Shown: positions 13,520 to 26,820 of the stretch, piece by piece
Numbering within the stretch: the stretch's first letter is position 1
Layout: each line of letters begins with the position of its first letter
Source of the DNA: Ricinus communis
Taxonomy: Eukaryota > Streptophyta > Magnoliopsida > Malpighiales > Euphorbiaceae
Assembly (NCBI RefSeq): GCF_019578655.1
Contig: NC_063259.1
Coordinates: forward strand, 29,685,277-29,749,276
Direction: 5' to 3'
DNA: 64,000 nt
Made by a program: the position numbers and the translations under genes
Notes under the pieces: model-generated
Told to the model about the DNA's origin: nothing
Database searches by the model: none
Seen by the model: only the letters and a program-made list of their open reading frames with translations

Positions 13520-14807
13520 CGAATGCATGAAACAAATTACAATTTCATCAGCTTTTTTATATTTACCTTATGCAGGTTAAAGTCCATATAGATAACAAGC
13601 CCCTTTTTTTTTTTTCGTTTTGCCTTTTTGTTAGCTTCAGTTTCTCTTGTATGGTTATAAACAAAAAGGTTGTAGTTTAGCCCCCTGCGCTCTCTGGTGG
13701 GCATTATTTTGATTTCAAGGGTTTTAGATTAGATTGAGCAATAAAATTTAGTGACTAGAAATTTACTCATTGCATCTGAATTACCACGTTCTTGGGGTTT
13801 GACTGAAAGTTTTCTTCCTCGTGTGCCTAGCTATGTTTGTTTATGGCACTATATCAGGCTTGAATCGAACCTACAAGAAAGAAAAAGGCGGTTGCTCCAA
13901 TAAAACTTGGATAAGGGAAAAGGAAGATCTTCTCTATGATCGCCATTAGAGACGAGTGTCAAAATCATAATCTGCAAATATAAAATAGAAGGGCTAGAAC
14001 CCATCAAGAGGAAATGAGTTTATCAACAAGAGAGAGAACTAAAGAAAAGATGGGTTAGAAAGTACACAGCCAAAAACTTTCTCTTATACTTCCTATTTAA
14101 ACTTACAGGCATTTTTAAGTATGAAATCTAGTACATCATAACAGCATGCAATCCAATTATAAAAGGCAAACATTTCATATACACAGTTACATTCATGCGA
14201 ATTACTGTTAAATGATTCATGTTTAAGCTTAAAATTTCCTTCCTTAAAATATTATATATGCCTGATTCTTTTTTTTTTTGTTCTTTTTGTTTTTGCATAT
14301 TACGAGTAATCCAAAGCTAAAGTCACTTTTAATAACCAAACTTAAATCTCCAGAAAATAGAAACAGAGAACGAGGAAGAAATATTATCTTCGCAGTGCGG
14401 GTTATGCAATTCATCGCAGGGAAATTTGGGTTCCCGAAAAATGTGCTGCTCACTTTCTTTTCCCTTACTAAAGAGCCCAAGCATGTGGACAAGGTCATCG
14501 GTCCTTCCCAATGGCAATTTCGGTATTTAAGAAAACATACTATCGACTGGGAAACCGAAAATGCACGTCGTAAAGGGGCTTCGAATGCATATTGCTGAAC
14601 ACCAAAATAAAAACAGAACTAAAAATAAACAAGCTATGATAAGAAGCCAATAGAAACAATTTTTTGATCCAATTGGCGAGAGAAAATATATGATTAAGTG
14701 GCTTCTCATCGAGTATTAATCAGAGATCGATAGGGAATCAGTGGATCATCACTGTTTCTCTTCTGTTTTCTGTATTGTGCTTCAGAAATTCACATTACGA
14801 AACAGAA
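13520..14807. other. Intergenic: fructokinase 3' end and golgin-like promoter
   Basis: Contains the fructokinase 3' untranslated region and a spacer. An open stretch at about 14278-14598 has no recognisable protein similarity and is probably chance or leader sequence. Nothing else is supported. Confidence 0.45.
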
Positions 14808-15618
14808 ATGGCTTCCAATCCTTCTTTACATCCTCAGATAGGACCCGATGGCCTCGCTAGAGAAGCTCCTGTTATTGCCTACACCGAGAAGGTCTCTCTC
14901 TCTCTGGCGACTATATGCATACAACTAAAATCTTCATTACAATAATTGCTGTATTTACTCATACGTAATTCTGACTTTTGTGTTGCTAATTACAGAAAAT
15001 CGAGGAAGAGCAGCTTCAATTAAAAAGGTATGTCACTTAGCTTTTATTTTATTCTATTTCTTTTTTTCTAGGTCGGATCTATTACTGTTTATTTAACACA
15101 TCTTAAAAAAAAATTTAGCATTGTAGTTGAGTAATGATCTGTGTTTCTGTAATGTTAGGTTTAGTTTCTGAGAAACATGAAACCCTAGAATTCAAACGAA
15201 TGAATGATTATGAAGCTTTATATCAGTCATCGATAGGATTGAAGAATGTATGAGCTCACTGAATTTAGTACATTTCAGTGTTCCTGTTACCCGTACTAGT
15301 AATTTAATATGTGGATATTGCTTAATAATTTCCTTTAGATATATTGAAGAAAATTACTCAAAAATACGCGATGTGGAGAGAGAGCTAGCAAACCTTACAA
15401 TGGAAATGAAGCTTACAGCTGGACCTAAAAAAGCAGGTTAGAATGATAATGTCACGATTTTTATTCTCCACTTTGGTTATTAGTATTTATTGTTTAGTAA
15501 CTTTGCAATTGTTTCTGCATGGTATATTCCTTAAGCACTTGAACATATGAGAAAGAAAATAGAAATGTCAACTGAAAGAATTCGCATTGCCAGGCAGAAG
15601 GAAGAAGAAGCGCGAAAG
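14808..15618 (+). pseudogene. N-terminal exons of a coiled-coil, RAB6-interacting-golgin-like protein; 3' part missing
   Basis: Four exons join in phase: 14808-14891, 14996-15027, 15339-15436 and 15536-15618. They give about 99 residues beginning MASNPSLHPQIGPDGLAREA and continuing with a charged, heptad-like stretch (YIEENYSKIRDVERELANL, then MRKKIEMSTERIRIARQKEE). I associate this N terminus with a conserved plant family often annotated as RAB6-interacting golgin or uncharacterised coiled-coil; I am not sure of the function. In that family the protein continues with more acidic and charged coiled coil and a basic tail. I could not find that continuation in the 2.4 kb before the next gene. 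After exon 4 comes a GTTTGT donor and then a 26-base run of C. The gene therefore appears truncated, though a far-displaced or unrecognised last exon cannot be excluded. Confidence 0.6.
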
Positions 15619-15624
15619 GTTTGT

Positions 15625-15650
15625 CCCCCCCCCCCCCCCCCCCCCCCCCC
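15625..15650. repeat. Poly-C run of 26, followed by (AATA)n
   Basis: Homopolymer C directly after the exon-4 donor of the golgin-like gene, followed by AATAAATAAATAAG. A C run this long is rare in AT-rich plant DNA. It marks the point where recognisable gene sequence ends. Confidence 0.9.
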
Positions 15651-18002
15651 AATAAATAAATAAGTTTTATTAACTCTATTAAAATTTGTATGTAATTCCT
15701 ACTCACACCAATCATTTCTTCCAATCATAACAGCCAAGTCCACAATTTGTGATATAATTTAGAAACTTTTTATTTTTCTGAAAAGGGTTTTGTAATTTTC
15801 AATAAAATTGTATTTAATTGTTGGCTAAGATTGATATAACAAATCTCAGAAGACCAATTTGTAAATTATTTTCCACATGTACAATGTGTATTTTCAATTT
15901 AAATTTGTTGACATGAAAACAGAAATTATTCAAACAATCGTGTTTACATGTTGAGTCTTATATGGTTTCATTAGTTTATTGAGTAAAATTATTTTGATTA
16001 ACAATTTAAGTTGAGCTTTTCTTGTGTCTTACATTGGTTTATTTCTATATCAAATTGTAAATAGTTTCGAAACTTTCTTAAGAAATATTTTCTCGCACAA
16101 CAATTTTACTAAATTCACTTACAGGATCCTATCAAAGCTATAGTTTCTCTCCACCTAATTTTGGTGAATTATTCAAGATAATTATATAAATAATTGCATC
16201 TTATTTTATTTTAGTCACAAATTTTTAATTTGTTTAATTTCGATCATTTAATTTTAATTTTTTTTAATTTAGTCATTTCGTAAATAAAAAATTAATATAT
16301 GACAAAAACAATCAATAAAAGATATATTTAAAAAAAATAATATGATATTTTAATTTTTTATTAGTAAAATAACAAAATTTCAATGTGAATTAAAATTTAA
16401 TGATTGAAATGAAACAAATTAAGATTTTATAACCATATGTACATTCACCTTTATTGTGTATGTTTGAATATAGTGGAACCTTCTGCTGCATCGTTATAGT
16501 ACTTCTTATGACATAACCAACCCTGCAGAAGTTAGGCACTGCCTCTTCAATGAGAGTACCAACTAAGTACCTGCTTCTCCTTCAAACCTTCATATCTAAC
16601 CCCTTTCAATTCATTAATTTCTCTTAAAATTTAAAAATCAAATAACTCTCTTTCTACAAACAACCCTAATCAATTTCAGAATATCATTGAATAAATTTCA
16701 GAGATTTTTTTTTTTTTTACATTTACTTTTTTTTTTCTTCTGATGTATAAGTTTAAAATTCTATGACTTTTAATTTAGATATAGTTATTGGGATGTACAA
16801 AAATGGCCAACGGTAATCTTTTATCCTATATATTAAACGTTATACAAGGCATATTCAATGAAGTTTAGCATGTCATTAATATTTAATGACGTGCATTTAA
16901 TTTTATTTCTTTCTGGCTTATAGAAGTAAATGCTGTGCTTAAGACCATGTTAGACTAACAAGCCCCACTGTGAGGCACATTGAATCACTGAACTATTACT
17001 AGTTTATTAAGATGCAATTGATTACAGGGATCATTTATTAAGAAGTAATTAATTTAGTTGACATATTCTGTAAACGTATGGGTAAGGGGCATTATCTTAT
17101 CTTATTTAATTCTAAGCTTATAAAGAGCAAATATTTTTGTAATATTAGTTTATAATTGAAAAATAAAGAAAAAAAACAAGTTAACGGGTAGATTTCATAG
17201 AAAATGAGCTGAACATGCCGGGTTTAATTAAAATTATTAAGAGAAAAAACAATTTAAACCATGAAGGGTTATGTTGCAGATCCCCAATAAACCACCTCGT
17301 ATTTAAAAAATTAAGGAAAAATAAAGAAAGAAAAAGGCCTGAGGAGGAGTTTGTAGAGAGATGAGTTTTGCTTTCTTGTATCTCAATTCCCAATGTAAGG
17401 TCGGACAGGGCTGGTCCAGTAAAATTTGGGAGTGAGTGTGAGTACTGAATCAAAATTAAAATAAAAATTAACACTCAATGATTAATAACTCTTTGAGACA
17501 CTATTCAAAAATAATAAATTTAAAATTTTCTTGCCATTTTCTCTGCTAAAATGAATAACTAAAACTAAAACTCATATATCGAAAAATTCTACATTAATTA
17601 TATTTTCATGTAAATTAAATTTTATATATAAGCAGGCATTAGATTAGATGATAAGGCTGCAATCCTATGCACAGGAGACAAAAAATCAAAGTATGCGAAG
17701 AAGCAAATAAGCATAGAGAACCAAGCTATCCTTTGCTGTACTTAAATTCCTAAAATCAAATGTGGCTGATTTATGCTTCGTTGATCCGGTTTTTTCGCTT
17801 CTGCTATAACAAGCAAGTAATCCTGCTTTTCTTTTTTTCCTCAGCAACGACAACAAACTCTCACTCTCTTCTCCTTCTCACCTAACACTAAATTCCTACT
17901 ACATTTTTATTTCTTGTCTTTGCTACAGCCTTTTCTTTCTTCCTTGACCCATATATACTCCATACAAAGAGAAAGCAGAAAGCGAGATTCTTAGTAGATA
18001 TT
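15651..18002. other. Intergenic, AT-rich; promoter of the TRM gene
   Basis: No continuation of the golgin-like gene and no other exon found on either strand. The segment 17,750-18,002 is pyrimidine-rich and probably holds the promoter and 5' leader of the next gene. Confidence 0.45.
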
Positions 18003-20717
18003 ATGGGCAGGGAATGGTACTGGGTTGGTGGCAAATCCTCCAAAAGAGGAGCAACAGGGATGGATAAAGAAAATGCAGGCACTTCCCCTGGTTGCATGTG
18101 TTCTGTCTTTCAGTTATTTGACTTCCATCAGTTCCAATTACCTTCACACCAACAGCAGCAGCAGCAGCAGCCTTCTTTAAATCTCGATTCTTTACTTCTT
18201 GAGGATCCTCCTGTCTCCAAAGGTTTCTCATATAACTTTCTATTTCTTTGTCTAGTTTTCTTGAGAAAATTTTGAATAATGGTATTCTTTTTTCTTTTTC
18301 TTTTAAGTCAGGTGCTGAAGCACCTAGAAATAGCTTGGAGTTAGATGAGCCTCCTTCTCCGACAACCATAAAAGAAGATGAGAATTTACATATCCCAGTA
18401 AGTATAGTATATTACTACTATATGCTATTTCTTTCTTTGACTAGCTAATTATCTTCCTTTTTTCTCCCTTTATTTTTGGGTTTCTACCGCTTTAAATTTT
18501 CTTCTTGCTAAAGGTTCTTGTTGCTGTAAAGTGAGTAATCATGATAATAATGATGCTTTTGTTATTTATTTATTTATTCCCTTCTCTGAAAAAATCCAGA
18601 TGGCTATTCAAATCAAAACAAATGGATACACAAGTAATTCAAAAGCACATGGAGCCCTAAATGATTCTTCCTCCTCAGAAATCAGCTCTTCTCCAAGTAC
18701 CAAGACCCCAACTTTGGTTGCTAGGCTCATGGGTCTTGATCTTCTTCCCGATCATCAAACCTACTCTCCAATTTCTTCAACTCATGAGACACCAAATCCT
18801 CTAGGCAAGTCTCGTTCACGGCGTCGTTATTCCCTCCAAAGCAAACATGGCAGCAGTGATTTTTCAGGTACCCGTTCTTTGCCAGAGACCCCAAGAATAT
18901 CATCAGCTAGAAGATCAGATGTGGAACATCGGTTGTCACTTCAAATCCACAAAGAAAACATGAGTCCGAGTGAAGAGCTGGTTTTCTCTCGTATCTCATC
19001 TTTTAAACGAAAAGAGCTCAAAACTGAAGAAGAGAACAGAAGTCCTGGCCATTATGCTAGGCAGATTGTGAAGCAAGTTAAAGAAAGTGTTAGCAGGAAA
19101 GTTGGTTTGGACATTACGAACACAGTAAGAAGCAGAGATCACGAGCTTGTTAATCAATTGAAGACCAAGAAAATAATGAGCAAAGTTCTAACCAGAGTCG
19201 GTGATGATTCCAGTAGTCCAGGCAAGAACTCAATAGCTTCAGCTTCTTGCTCACCAAGACTCAAATTCTTGGAACCAAGAAACATTAAGCAAGTCTCACC
19301 CACTGTAATGCAATCCACCAAGGACCACAACATTATTTCTGAGTCTCCAAAATCATCAATTCCGGCAACTCCCTTACAGGTCAATGTCATGCCACAAAAG
19401 ATGAAAGCTCCAACAAAACCAAAGTTACAACCGGTGCAAGAGCAAGTTCAGCAGGAGCAACAAAGACCCATCAAGAAGTGCAAGAAAGTTGCAGAAGAGA
19501 GGTTCGGTCCACCACCAAGACTGAAGAAACCTCCGCAAACTTCGGATATTATCCGAAACAAGCAAGAGGAATCATTTGTGCGTCAAGCAACAGTAACCAG
19601 AGCAAACATTCCTGACAAGAAATGCAAGAAAACTCCGTTATCAAATGACCTTCTCAACATTACCGTCCCCACTCTTCTCCTCCCTGTCAAGAAAGATCCT
19701 ACCACTACTCCCCGAGCTGCAAAAATCCCCCCAAAACAGGTATAAATAATTATATTAAGGTTTATCAAGTTGGATACCTATTTATCTTCTACTATTTTAA
19801 GATAATATTCGTTGCTATATATATATATATTGTCACAGGTGATTCCTTGCTTATATTCGAAGAAAATGAAATTGTAGCTAGTCTTGTATAAAATTTGACA
19901 AGCCCTTATTATGTTGTTATAGGCAGCAAATCATGCTCAAGAATCGAAATGTAGCTCACAGTTATTTAGTTGTTCGCGCCAGTCGTACAAAGAACAAGAA
20001 GTGATTCATACTACGCTCAATGCCCGAGGCAACAGCAGCAGCAACAATGTGGACAGGTCTAACGGTGCTGCTGCTGCTGCCACCACGACCACCACAACCA
20101 CCACCGGAGATAAAGCAGCTGAAATAGAAGAATATGAGTACATAAGTAGAATACTAAGACGTACTGGCATAGACAAAGATACTCAAGTGTCCTTTACTAG
20201 GTGGTTTTCTCCTTCTCATCCTTTAGACCCTTCAATTTTTTACTATCTTGAATATTTCACCACTATTTCCCCTTCTTCTTTGACCAACCCCAATAATAAT
20301 ATCGGTCAACTCAGTCATCGATGTAATAGAAAGTTACTGTTTCACCTTGTGGATGAAATCTTGGTCGACATATTAAAACCTTACTTGAACATGAAACCTT
20401 GGGTAGAAAGATTTGATTTTAGCGCCGCCGTAACGATTAGAAGTCACAGTAATTTTCAAGGGTCTGATTTAGTTGACATGCTGTGTTCAAAAATTAGAAG
20501 CTTTCCTGGCGCTGACTGCAGAGTTCTTGATGATATTGATGCATTAGTAGACAAAGACATGCGACATTTATATGTTCAAAACGATGTGGCTTTTGGCGAG
20601 GAAGGAGAAGGGATTGTGACCGAGTTGGAGAAGGATTTATTGGACACGTTGATACATGAAACGGCTGTAATTTTCTATGCTGGAATTTTACAAAACGGCA
20701 TGGCGTTGGGGTTCTGA
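18003..20717 (+). CDS. TRM (TON1-recruiting-motif) family protein with DUF4378
   Basis: Large, mostly disordered plant protein of the TRM/LONGIFOLIA-like group, whose members bind cortical microtubules and recruit TON1/PP2A complexes that orient cell growth. Exons 18003-18222, 18312-18397, 18600-19739 and 19923-20717 join in frame to 746 residues. The second acceptor is the CAG at 18309-18311; the earlier AAG would give an immediate stop. The N terminus MGREWYWVGGKSSKRG and a CMCSVFQLFDFHQFQLP segment are typical of the family. LVARLMGLDLLP (about residues 141-152) is the DUF3741-associated motif. The last exon carries DUF4378, with a YLEYFTTISPSS start, RKLLFHLVDEILVDILKPYL, and an ELEKDLLDTLIHETAVIFY end. 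CAG and CAC/GCT repeats give poly-Gln, poly-Ala and poly-Thr runs. From memory TRM24 (At5g51850) sits at the matching place in Arabidopsis; the exact TRM subclass is uncertain. Confidence 0.9.
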
Positions 20718-23402
20718 TGGAGTGGCGTCGGGTGATAAAAGAGAGACAGATAGCAGAAGGGTCACATGGGGCAATTCACGTGATGAGATGCTATTCGTTG
20801 GGGTTGTTGGTGGGACCCTCATATATAATACTAATATAATTTTAAGATTGGGACTTGTAAAAGGAAAAAGGGAAAGAGGATTGAGGTGTACACGTGGAGA
20901 TAACACACGCGACATCACTCCCTTATTTAGTGGTTGTTAAAAGACAACATTTGCCAGAGGAATCCATTTACCTTTTGTAATAATATTTTTTTCTTTCTAT
21001 ACAGTAATTCAACTCCATTTTCAAATTCTAAGAATTTCTGGGACTTGGAAAATAACTAGTTTTCCTACTAGAGGCCATATATTTTGTGTAATTATTGGGG
21101 TTGTTCTATGTATCTATATGGACCCAGATGTGAATTTTATCACTCTACTCCATCTATGCTTCCTATTAATAATTCTCTCCATTTCTTCATTATTTTCTCA
21201 GTTTAAAGCTAAAATATAACTTTTAAGTTATTCAATTTTTTCAATCTAATTTTTAATTAAAATAAAATTAAAGAAATAAAAATTAATAAAATAAATAAAA
21301 GTCTTTTAAGATATATATAAGAACTTAATAAAATTAAAAATTAAAAAATTTAACAATACATTTTATCCATTTTAAATATAAAACCTATAAACTTTTAACT
21401 TAATTCTTTCACTTCTCCACATAATTATAAATTTTTTTATGAGTTTAATTTTTCATAAATATGAAAGTACATACAAAAAATAATTACAAATTAAAGTACG
21501 GTAATGGAAAATCTTCTCAAGCTTGATCATTAGAATGGGTAAAAAGAAAATGGTAAGATCCCAGACTAAGGAAGCATTTGATCCAATTGTAAGAGGAGTA
21601 ACCCAAAATAAGTGAAATTTCTAAAATCTTGGCATTGAAAATGGAAAAGGTAAGGGATAATGTGAACTTTTAGCAAAGATATGGTTTTGGGTGATGAGTT
21701 TCGTGGAAGTTTGAGCTGGCAAAAAGTGCTGATGAAATATTGTGAAAAGCAGATACTTAAAAAAGATGGGTGTTTGCTTTTTGCATGGACTCGAGACCAC
21801 ATCTATTCTCTTCTATTTATGCAATGCAAACGTTAACCCCAAAAGCCTTTCACTTAAAGTTGGGACTGCACCACTAAAAGCTCTAATACGACAACCTGCC
21901 CAGGCCAAACACAGGAATATTAGGCCTTAAAAGTGAATACTTTTTGTTTTTCTTTAATGTAATAACCATTTTCATTCAAGATACTTCAAATTTAAGTTCA
22001 ACAACTTATATATATGTATGACCTGAAAATAATATTAATTACTAAATTACTTTTAAAATTAAAAATAGTGGTTTTAGTACTAAAAGATTATTAGTTTATT
22101 TTGTATTAATATTTATTTTGAACTTTTAAAATATTAAAAAATTGTTAACAATTATTATTTTTAAATTTTATGTATGTTAATTTCCAAAAAATATTTTATT
22201 TTAACATTAGAAATATCCTGTGATTTTTTAAATTCCATATATATAAAATTTTAAAATAAAGAACTATAGTTTAGAATCCTTAAATTAAAATAATAATTTA
22301 TATTAAAATAATAACAACAATCACACAATATGAAACGCGAATGACTAATATTAATAAAAAAAATACATATATAATTTATGATGATTACTAGGGCCAAATT
22401 ACTTAGCCATATATATTCAGTAATAAAAGCAAAGTTTGAATGAGAAGATATATGTCTAGTAAGAAAGTGGAAATGAATTAATTAAATTTGGCTTTTGGAG
22501 GTCAATCATTGTTTAAATTGAACAAATGCATTACCATTCTGCCATTTACATGGAACACCATATCTTGTGGTCTCCTTGTCTATGTAGTTCAAGGAATTGA
22601 TTTAAATAAGGCAGAAAAGAGAAGGGCAGAAAGTGCAAATAATCCAGCATAGAGGGCCATCGCTGCAAAAGATTCCTGTATATTTCGAAACCTAGTGAGT
22701 TATGGCATGTCAGTCATGTAGGAGAAGAAGAGAATGGAATAAATTAAATATGAGAGAGAGAGAGAGAGAAGCTTCTCAGAGTTAGATATGGCTGTTCTTC
22801 CATTGCACAATGATGAGATTCTTAAATCCTTTTGAATTTGCTAAAAGTGTCAATTATAGCCACCAATAATATATTTCACATTCTTTATTTCTATTATTTA
22901 CTGTTCCTTTTTCTTTTTTATTTACAAGCAGTTTTCTTTTAAAAGTAATTTAAATTTTAATATGTCGAGTAAAAATAATAATAATAATTTATTTATATAA
23001 AAGAATATAAAATATAAAACCTTTATTTTCAAAAGCAAATACCCGTTAATAATAAAGTCTGCTTCAAATAATATAACTAAAAAATACAAGTGATGAGCTC
23101 ATCTAAATTATAATACATTAAGCAATATTATGTCATGGAAAATAATTTTAATTTTTTTGTTAGCATTTCAAAAACTTTTGAAACAAAAGAGTCCAATAAA
23201 GAGATAAGCATTAGACTTATTTATTTGTCGAGAATAATAAGGATCATTATTATGAGTGAACAAATGTCGAGTGTTTCTTTTTTTTTTTGTTAGAAGAAAG
23301 AAATTGTTAAAGAGCAAAAGAAGCAAACAAAATTAAGGTATGCAGTTGACAAAGAGAGCAGAGGCAGTGACAGAGAAAAGAGTATGAGATCAGTATTGAG
23401 AA

Positions 23403-23424
23403 AGAGAGAGAGAGAGAGAGAGAG
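23403..23424. repeat. (AG)11 microsatellite
   Basis: Perfect dinucleotide run. A similar (AG)11 run lies at 25022-25043. Confidence 0.85.
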
Positions 23425-25021
23425 GGTTAGTGTCCGAAGAAGAATAGAGGTCAGGTCAAGATTCAGGATCAGGAGTATGCGATTCAGGCTCTTATCTATT
23501 TCAGGGTTATTAGATTAGGTGTCACTGCCTCCTCTAAGTCTAACCTTCCATCATTAATTTCTTCTCACTCAGTACTGCTCTCACCGGGCGTTACATATAT
23601 ATATATAAATCTATACACAAGCGCACAGAAACTATATTACTATACAGTAAAATAGTGATAAGATAATTCAAAAAGCGGGAAAATTCAAAACAAGAACCAA
23701 ATGCAAAAAGAATTCAAATAAAGTCGCATATTGGGTTGCCCCCCATCCACATGTGAGGTCTAATTATGAAGTTTTTAATATTATTTATAGTGATATTTGA
23801 GGGTTTGCTATGATAAGGTTGACCTGACCATCTCCGTCTCCATTTAATGATGTTGGGGCTGTTTAGGGTAATTCGTTTCCTCGCTTTCTCAATTTCCTCT
23901 CATATTGTGTTTTTTTGTAAAACGAGTTCGTACCCTCTGGTCACCTTTTTGTAGGAACAAATTTATTGTGTGGTTTCAATATTGTTTTGATGTTGATGGT
24001 GACAAAGATTTAATTTTCTCTGCAGGAAAATCTGCTTACGAGATTCTTTCTAGCAACTAAAAAGCACAGAGATGTTATGTTTCGCGAATTCGAAGGTTTA
24101 ATTGCTATTGATACAAGTGGCAATTTCAGTCCAGTTTGTAATTATTGTTGGGTATTTAAAAAGAAAACTAAAATTAGTTCTTTTCATAAATTTAAGTATT
24201 GGTTTGTTGGTTTTTTTTTCTTTCTTTTGAGCTTTCTTAATATAAAATGGTTACAAATGCAACTCAAAATATCAAATTTTATGGTTTGTCTCAAATAAAT
24301 TGGTGTTATTTCAATTAATTTACTATATCTATATGTCATTTTAATTGCATAAAATGTCATTAAATTTATATATAAATCAAATTTTATAATTGTGAGGGAT
24401 TATTAATTTAATTATAAAAAAATTATAAGTAGTTATTTTACTATATAGTCGTATTATATAAATTATTAAAATTAAAATAATAATTATTATTATAGGTTTT
24501 TAAGGTATTATGTCCCAGACTAGAATAAATTGACTCAAAATGTCAACATATATAAACTTAAATCTAACATTGAAAACGTAGCATGAAATCTGTATGTGAA
24601 ATTGTACAAATCTGCTCCTTTTCTTAGAAGCATATTACTTTTCTTATTAATATATAAAATATATGGGCGCTTTCTTCCTAAAGAAGAAATAGGGAAATGA
24701 TATGGATATTTAGGTAATATGCTTATATTCGTTTTTTGAAAAACTCGCCCAGATTGTAAGTTAACGGTTAGATAAATTTAACTATTTTAAGCAATTTTGG
24801 TTCACGGATGATGCAATGAAATCAACAAATGCACCCTTAAATTAAAAATTAAAAATAAAATCCTTTTAATTTTCAAGTTTTTTTGAGTCCTGCGAATAAT
24901 ATAAAGTGATGAAGTCATCTTCAGATTCAGTTTTGCGCAAAACTTGGCAGATTCCCCTACAAAATATTCCTGAGGCCCTGACTACTTTCACTAACTCTAA
25001 AATCTAAATTGAATCTATCAC

Positions 25022-25043
25022 AGAGAGAGAGAGAGAGAGAGAG
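25022..25043. repeat. (AG)11 microsatellite
   Basis: Perfect dinucleotide run in the spacer between the TRM and SOC1-like genes. Confidence 0.85.
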
Positions 25044-26365
25044 ACTGAAAGAATATTAAATGGTATTTCAAATTGGAAGTGATCAATGACATCTTTTGAA
25101 TGTTAAATATGCATCACAAAATGAGTGCGCAGCATATGATTATATGCTATCAGAATCAGAAAATTATGAAACTTTTAACATGCATCTGTAATTACTACAG
25201 ATTCGGTTATCCATTATGCCGTACGCATAATACTGATTATATAAATACATTATACTGATTATCTAATTGGCTGCATGGACCTCTCTATCTCTTGCATAAA
25301 CATGTGTACTTGCTTCTTCCTTTTCACTAACAAGACGACAATGGAAAGAGAGAGAGAGGAGCGTCTGATACATACATATATATATACATAAGTGCTAAGC
25401 TAGACACAGAAGTTTGTTGAAGGGTAGGGCAAGGCACTGTTGTCTTCACATGAATATATATATGGGTATTGTTTAGCCTTGAAAGTTATTATTGAAGATG
25501 GGGAAAATGGGAAGATGTAGGGTTGTAGAGAGGACCCATTTGCCTAAATCTATATATATGATGGATATATCCATTATTGAGAGACAGCTCCTTTTCAGTA
25601 CCCCATTAGCCTTTGTATTTGACCAATTTGTTTTTGTTTGTTATAATAAGAATAGTATAAAGGCACAAGGAAAAAGAAAAGGTGTAATTGTTTCTTATTA
25701 TAATTGCATATCACACAGCTTGATAGGGAAAGAAATGTAACTACAAACTAAAGTAATGATTGCATTAGCGTCAATTTTCAAATTCGAAATTGCAATTTCA
25801 GTAGGCATGGAATCCAAATCTTGTATAGCCTGACCTGACATGCTGTGCTGAGGAAATTCCTTTTCCTGAGCCCACTATTTATGCCTTAGAACTCTACTCT
25901 ACCTAAGCCCAACAACGGTAAAATGGGCCTATCCTTTGTTCTAATTTTGTCACATCGGGACTAGGATGGAAATCATTTGAAAATTTGTCCTGAATTGAGC
26001 TATTGAAATATGGGACTAGCAGGATGCTTTGCATACAGACTAGTTGCATCCCTTAGATGGCTGCCTTCTACTTACAGAAGGACTCACTCTAGGAAAGGAT
26101 TCATGTCCCTTCTTCTTTTCCATTAGTTTTTGAGACAATTGAAAATTCTCCCAGTGGAACCTATCAGTCTACGCTCCATCTTCGGGGGATGTGTAATCAA
26201 CTATAATCTAGACTAATATGATTATTATCATTTTAATACTTTATACATTTTTCTATTTGTTAAAATTAATAAAATATCTAAATTTTGAATATATATAGTT
26301 ATATTATTATTTTCAAGAAAGTGTTTTACCATCGGTAAAGTCTTATTTGATGGCTCTAAATTAAT

Positions 26366-26370
<5 letters not shown>

Positions 26371-26402
<32 letters not shown>
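26371..26402. repeat. (AT)16 microsatellite
   Basis: Perfect alternating AT run about 420 bases beyond the SOC1-like stop codon. Confidence 0.85.
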
Positions 26403-26404
<2 letters not shown>

Positions 26405-26820
26405 TAAAAAAATTAATAAAATATATTAATATACTCGTCAAACAATGTTAACACCGTTAAATACATGAATTAATTTTAAGGAAATAGATAAATATATTTT
26501 AGTTTAAAGCCACTACATTAATTAGCACTGAATGAAAGTGTAACTGTTGAGTGCATCTAACTAATTTTTGCTAACGGAGAAATATACAAGGTAATGCAGT
26601 GACGAAAAAGTATCAACTCGGTTAGCTGTTTCTAACAATTTCGTCATAACATTTTCCGATCAACAATACCCTCGCAGAATATAAACAAAGAAGAAAGCGG
26701 TAAAAGAGAAGCTCCGAGGAGTAGATATATTATTAGATGGTTCTGTAATCATTTATGGCTTAGATAAGATAAAAGCTTATATAAATACAAATCATAACAT
26801 AAGGCTTATATAAACAACTA

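Larger units (their letters stand above)
20718..26820. other. 6.1-kb region between the convergent TRM and SOC1-like genes
   Basis: No coding exon, tRNA or known miRNA precursor was recognised. It holds several (GA)n tracts: 22752-22769, 23403-23424 and 25022-25043. An (AT)16 tract lies at 26371-26402. A moderately GC-rich stretch at about 23,330-23,620 may be transcribed but shows no clear product. The rest is AT-rich spacer. Confidence 0.45.

Noticed and set aside
14278..14598. 106-codon open stretch on the plus strand before the golgin-like gene
   Set aside because: No recognisable domain, low-complexity start, overlapping open stretches on the other strand, and no splice connection to the next gene.
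23350..23600. Complementary segments (GAGGCAGTGACA with TGTCACTGCCTC; TGAGATCAGTATTGAG with CTCAGTACTGCTCTCA) suggesting a miRNA-like hairpin, with a weak resemblance to miR156
   Set aside because: The pairs interleave instead of nesting, so they cannot form one hairpin, and the sequence does not match miR156.
25492..25740. 82-codon open stretch in the TRM/SOC1-like spacer
   Set aside because: No similarity recognised, no splice context, composition like the surrounding AT-rich DNA.
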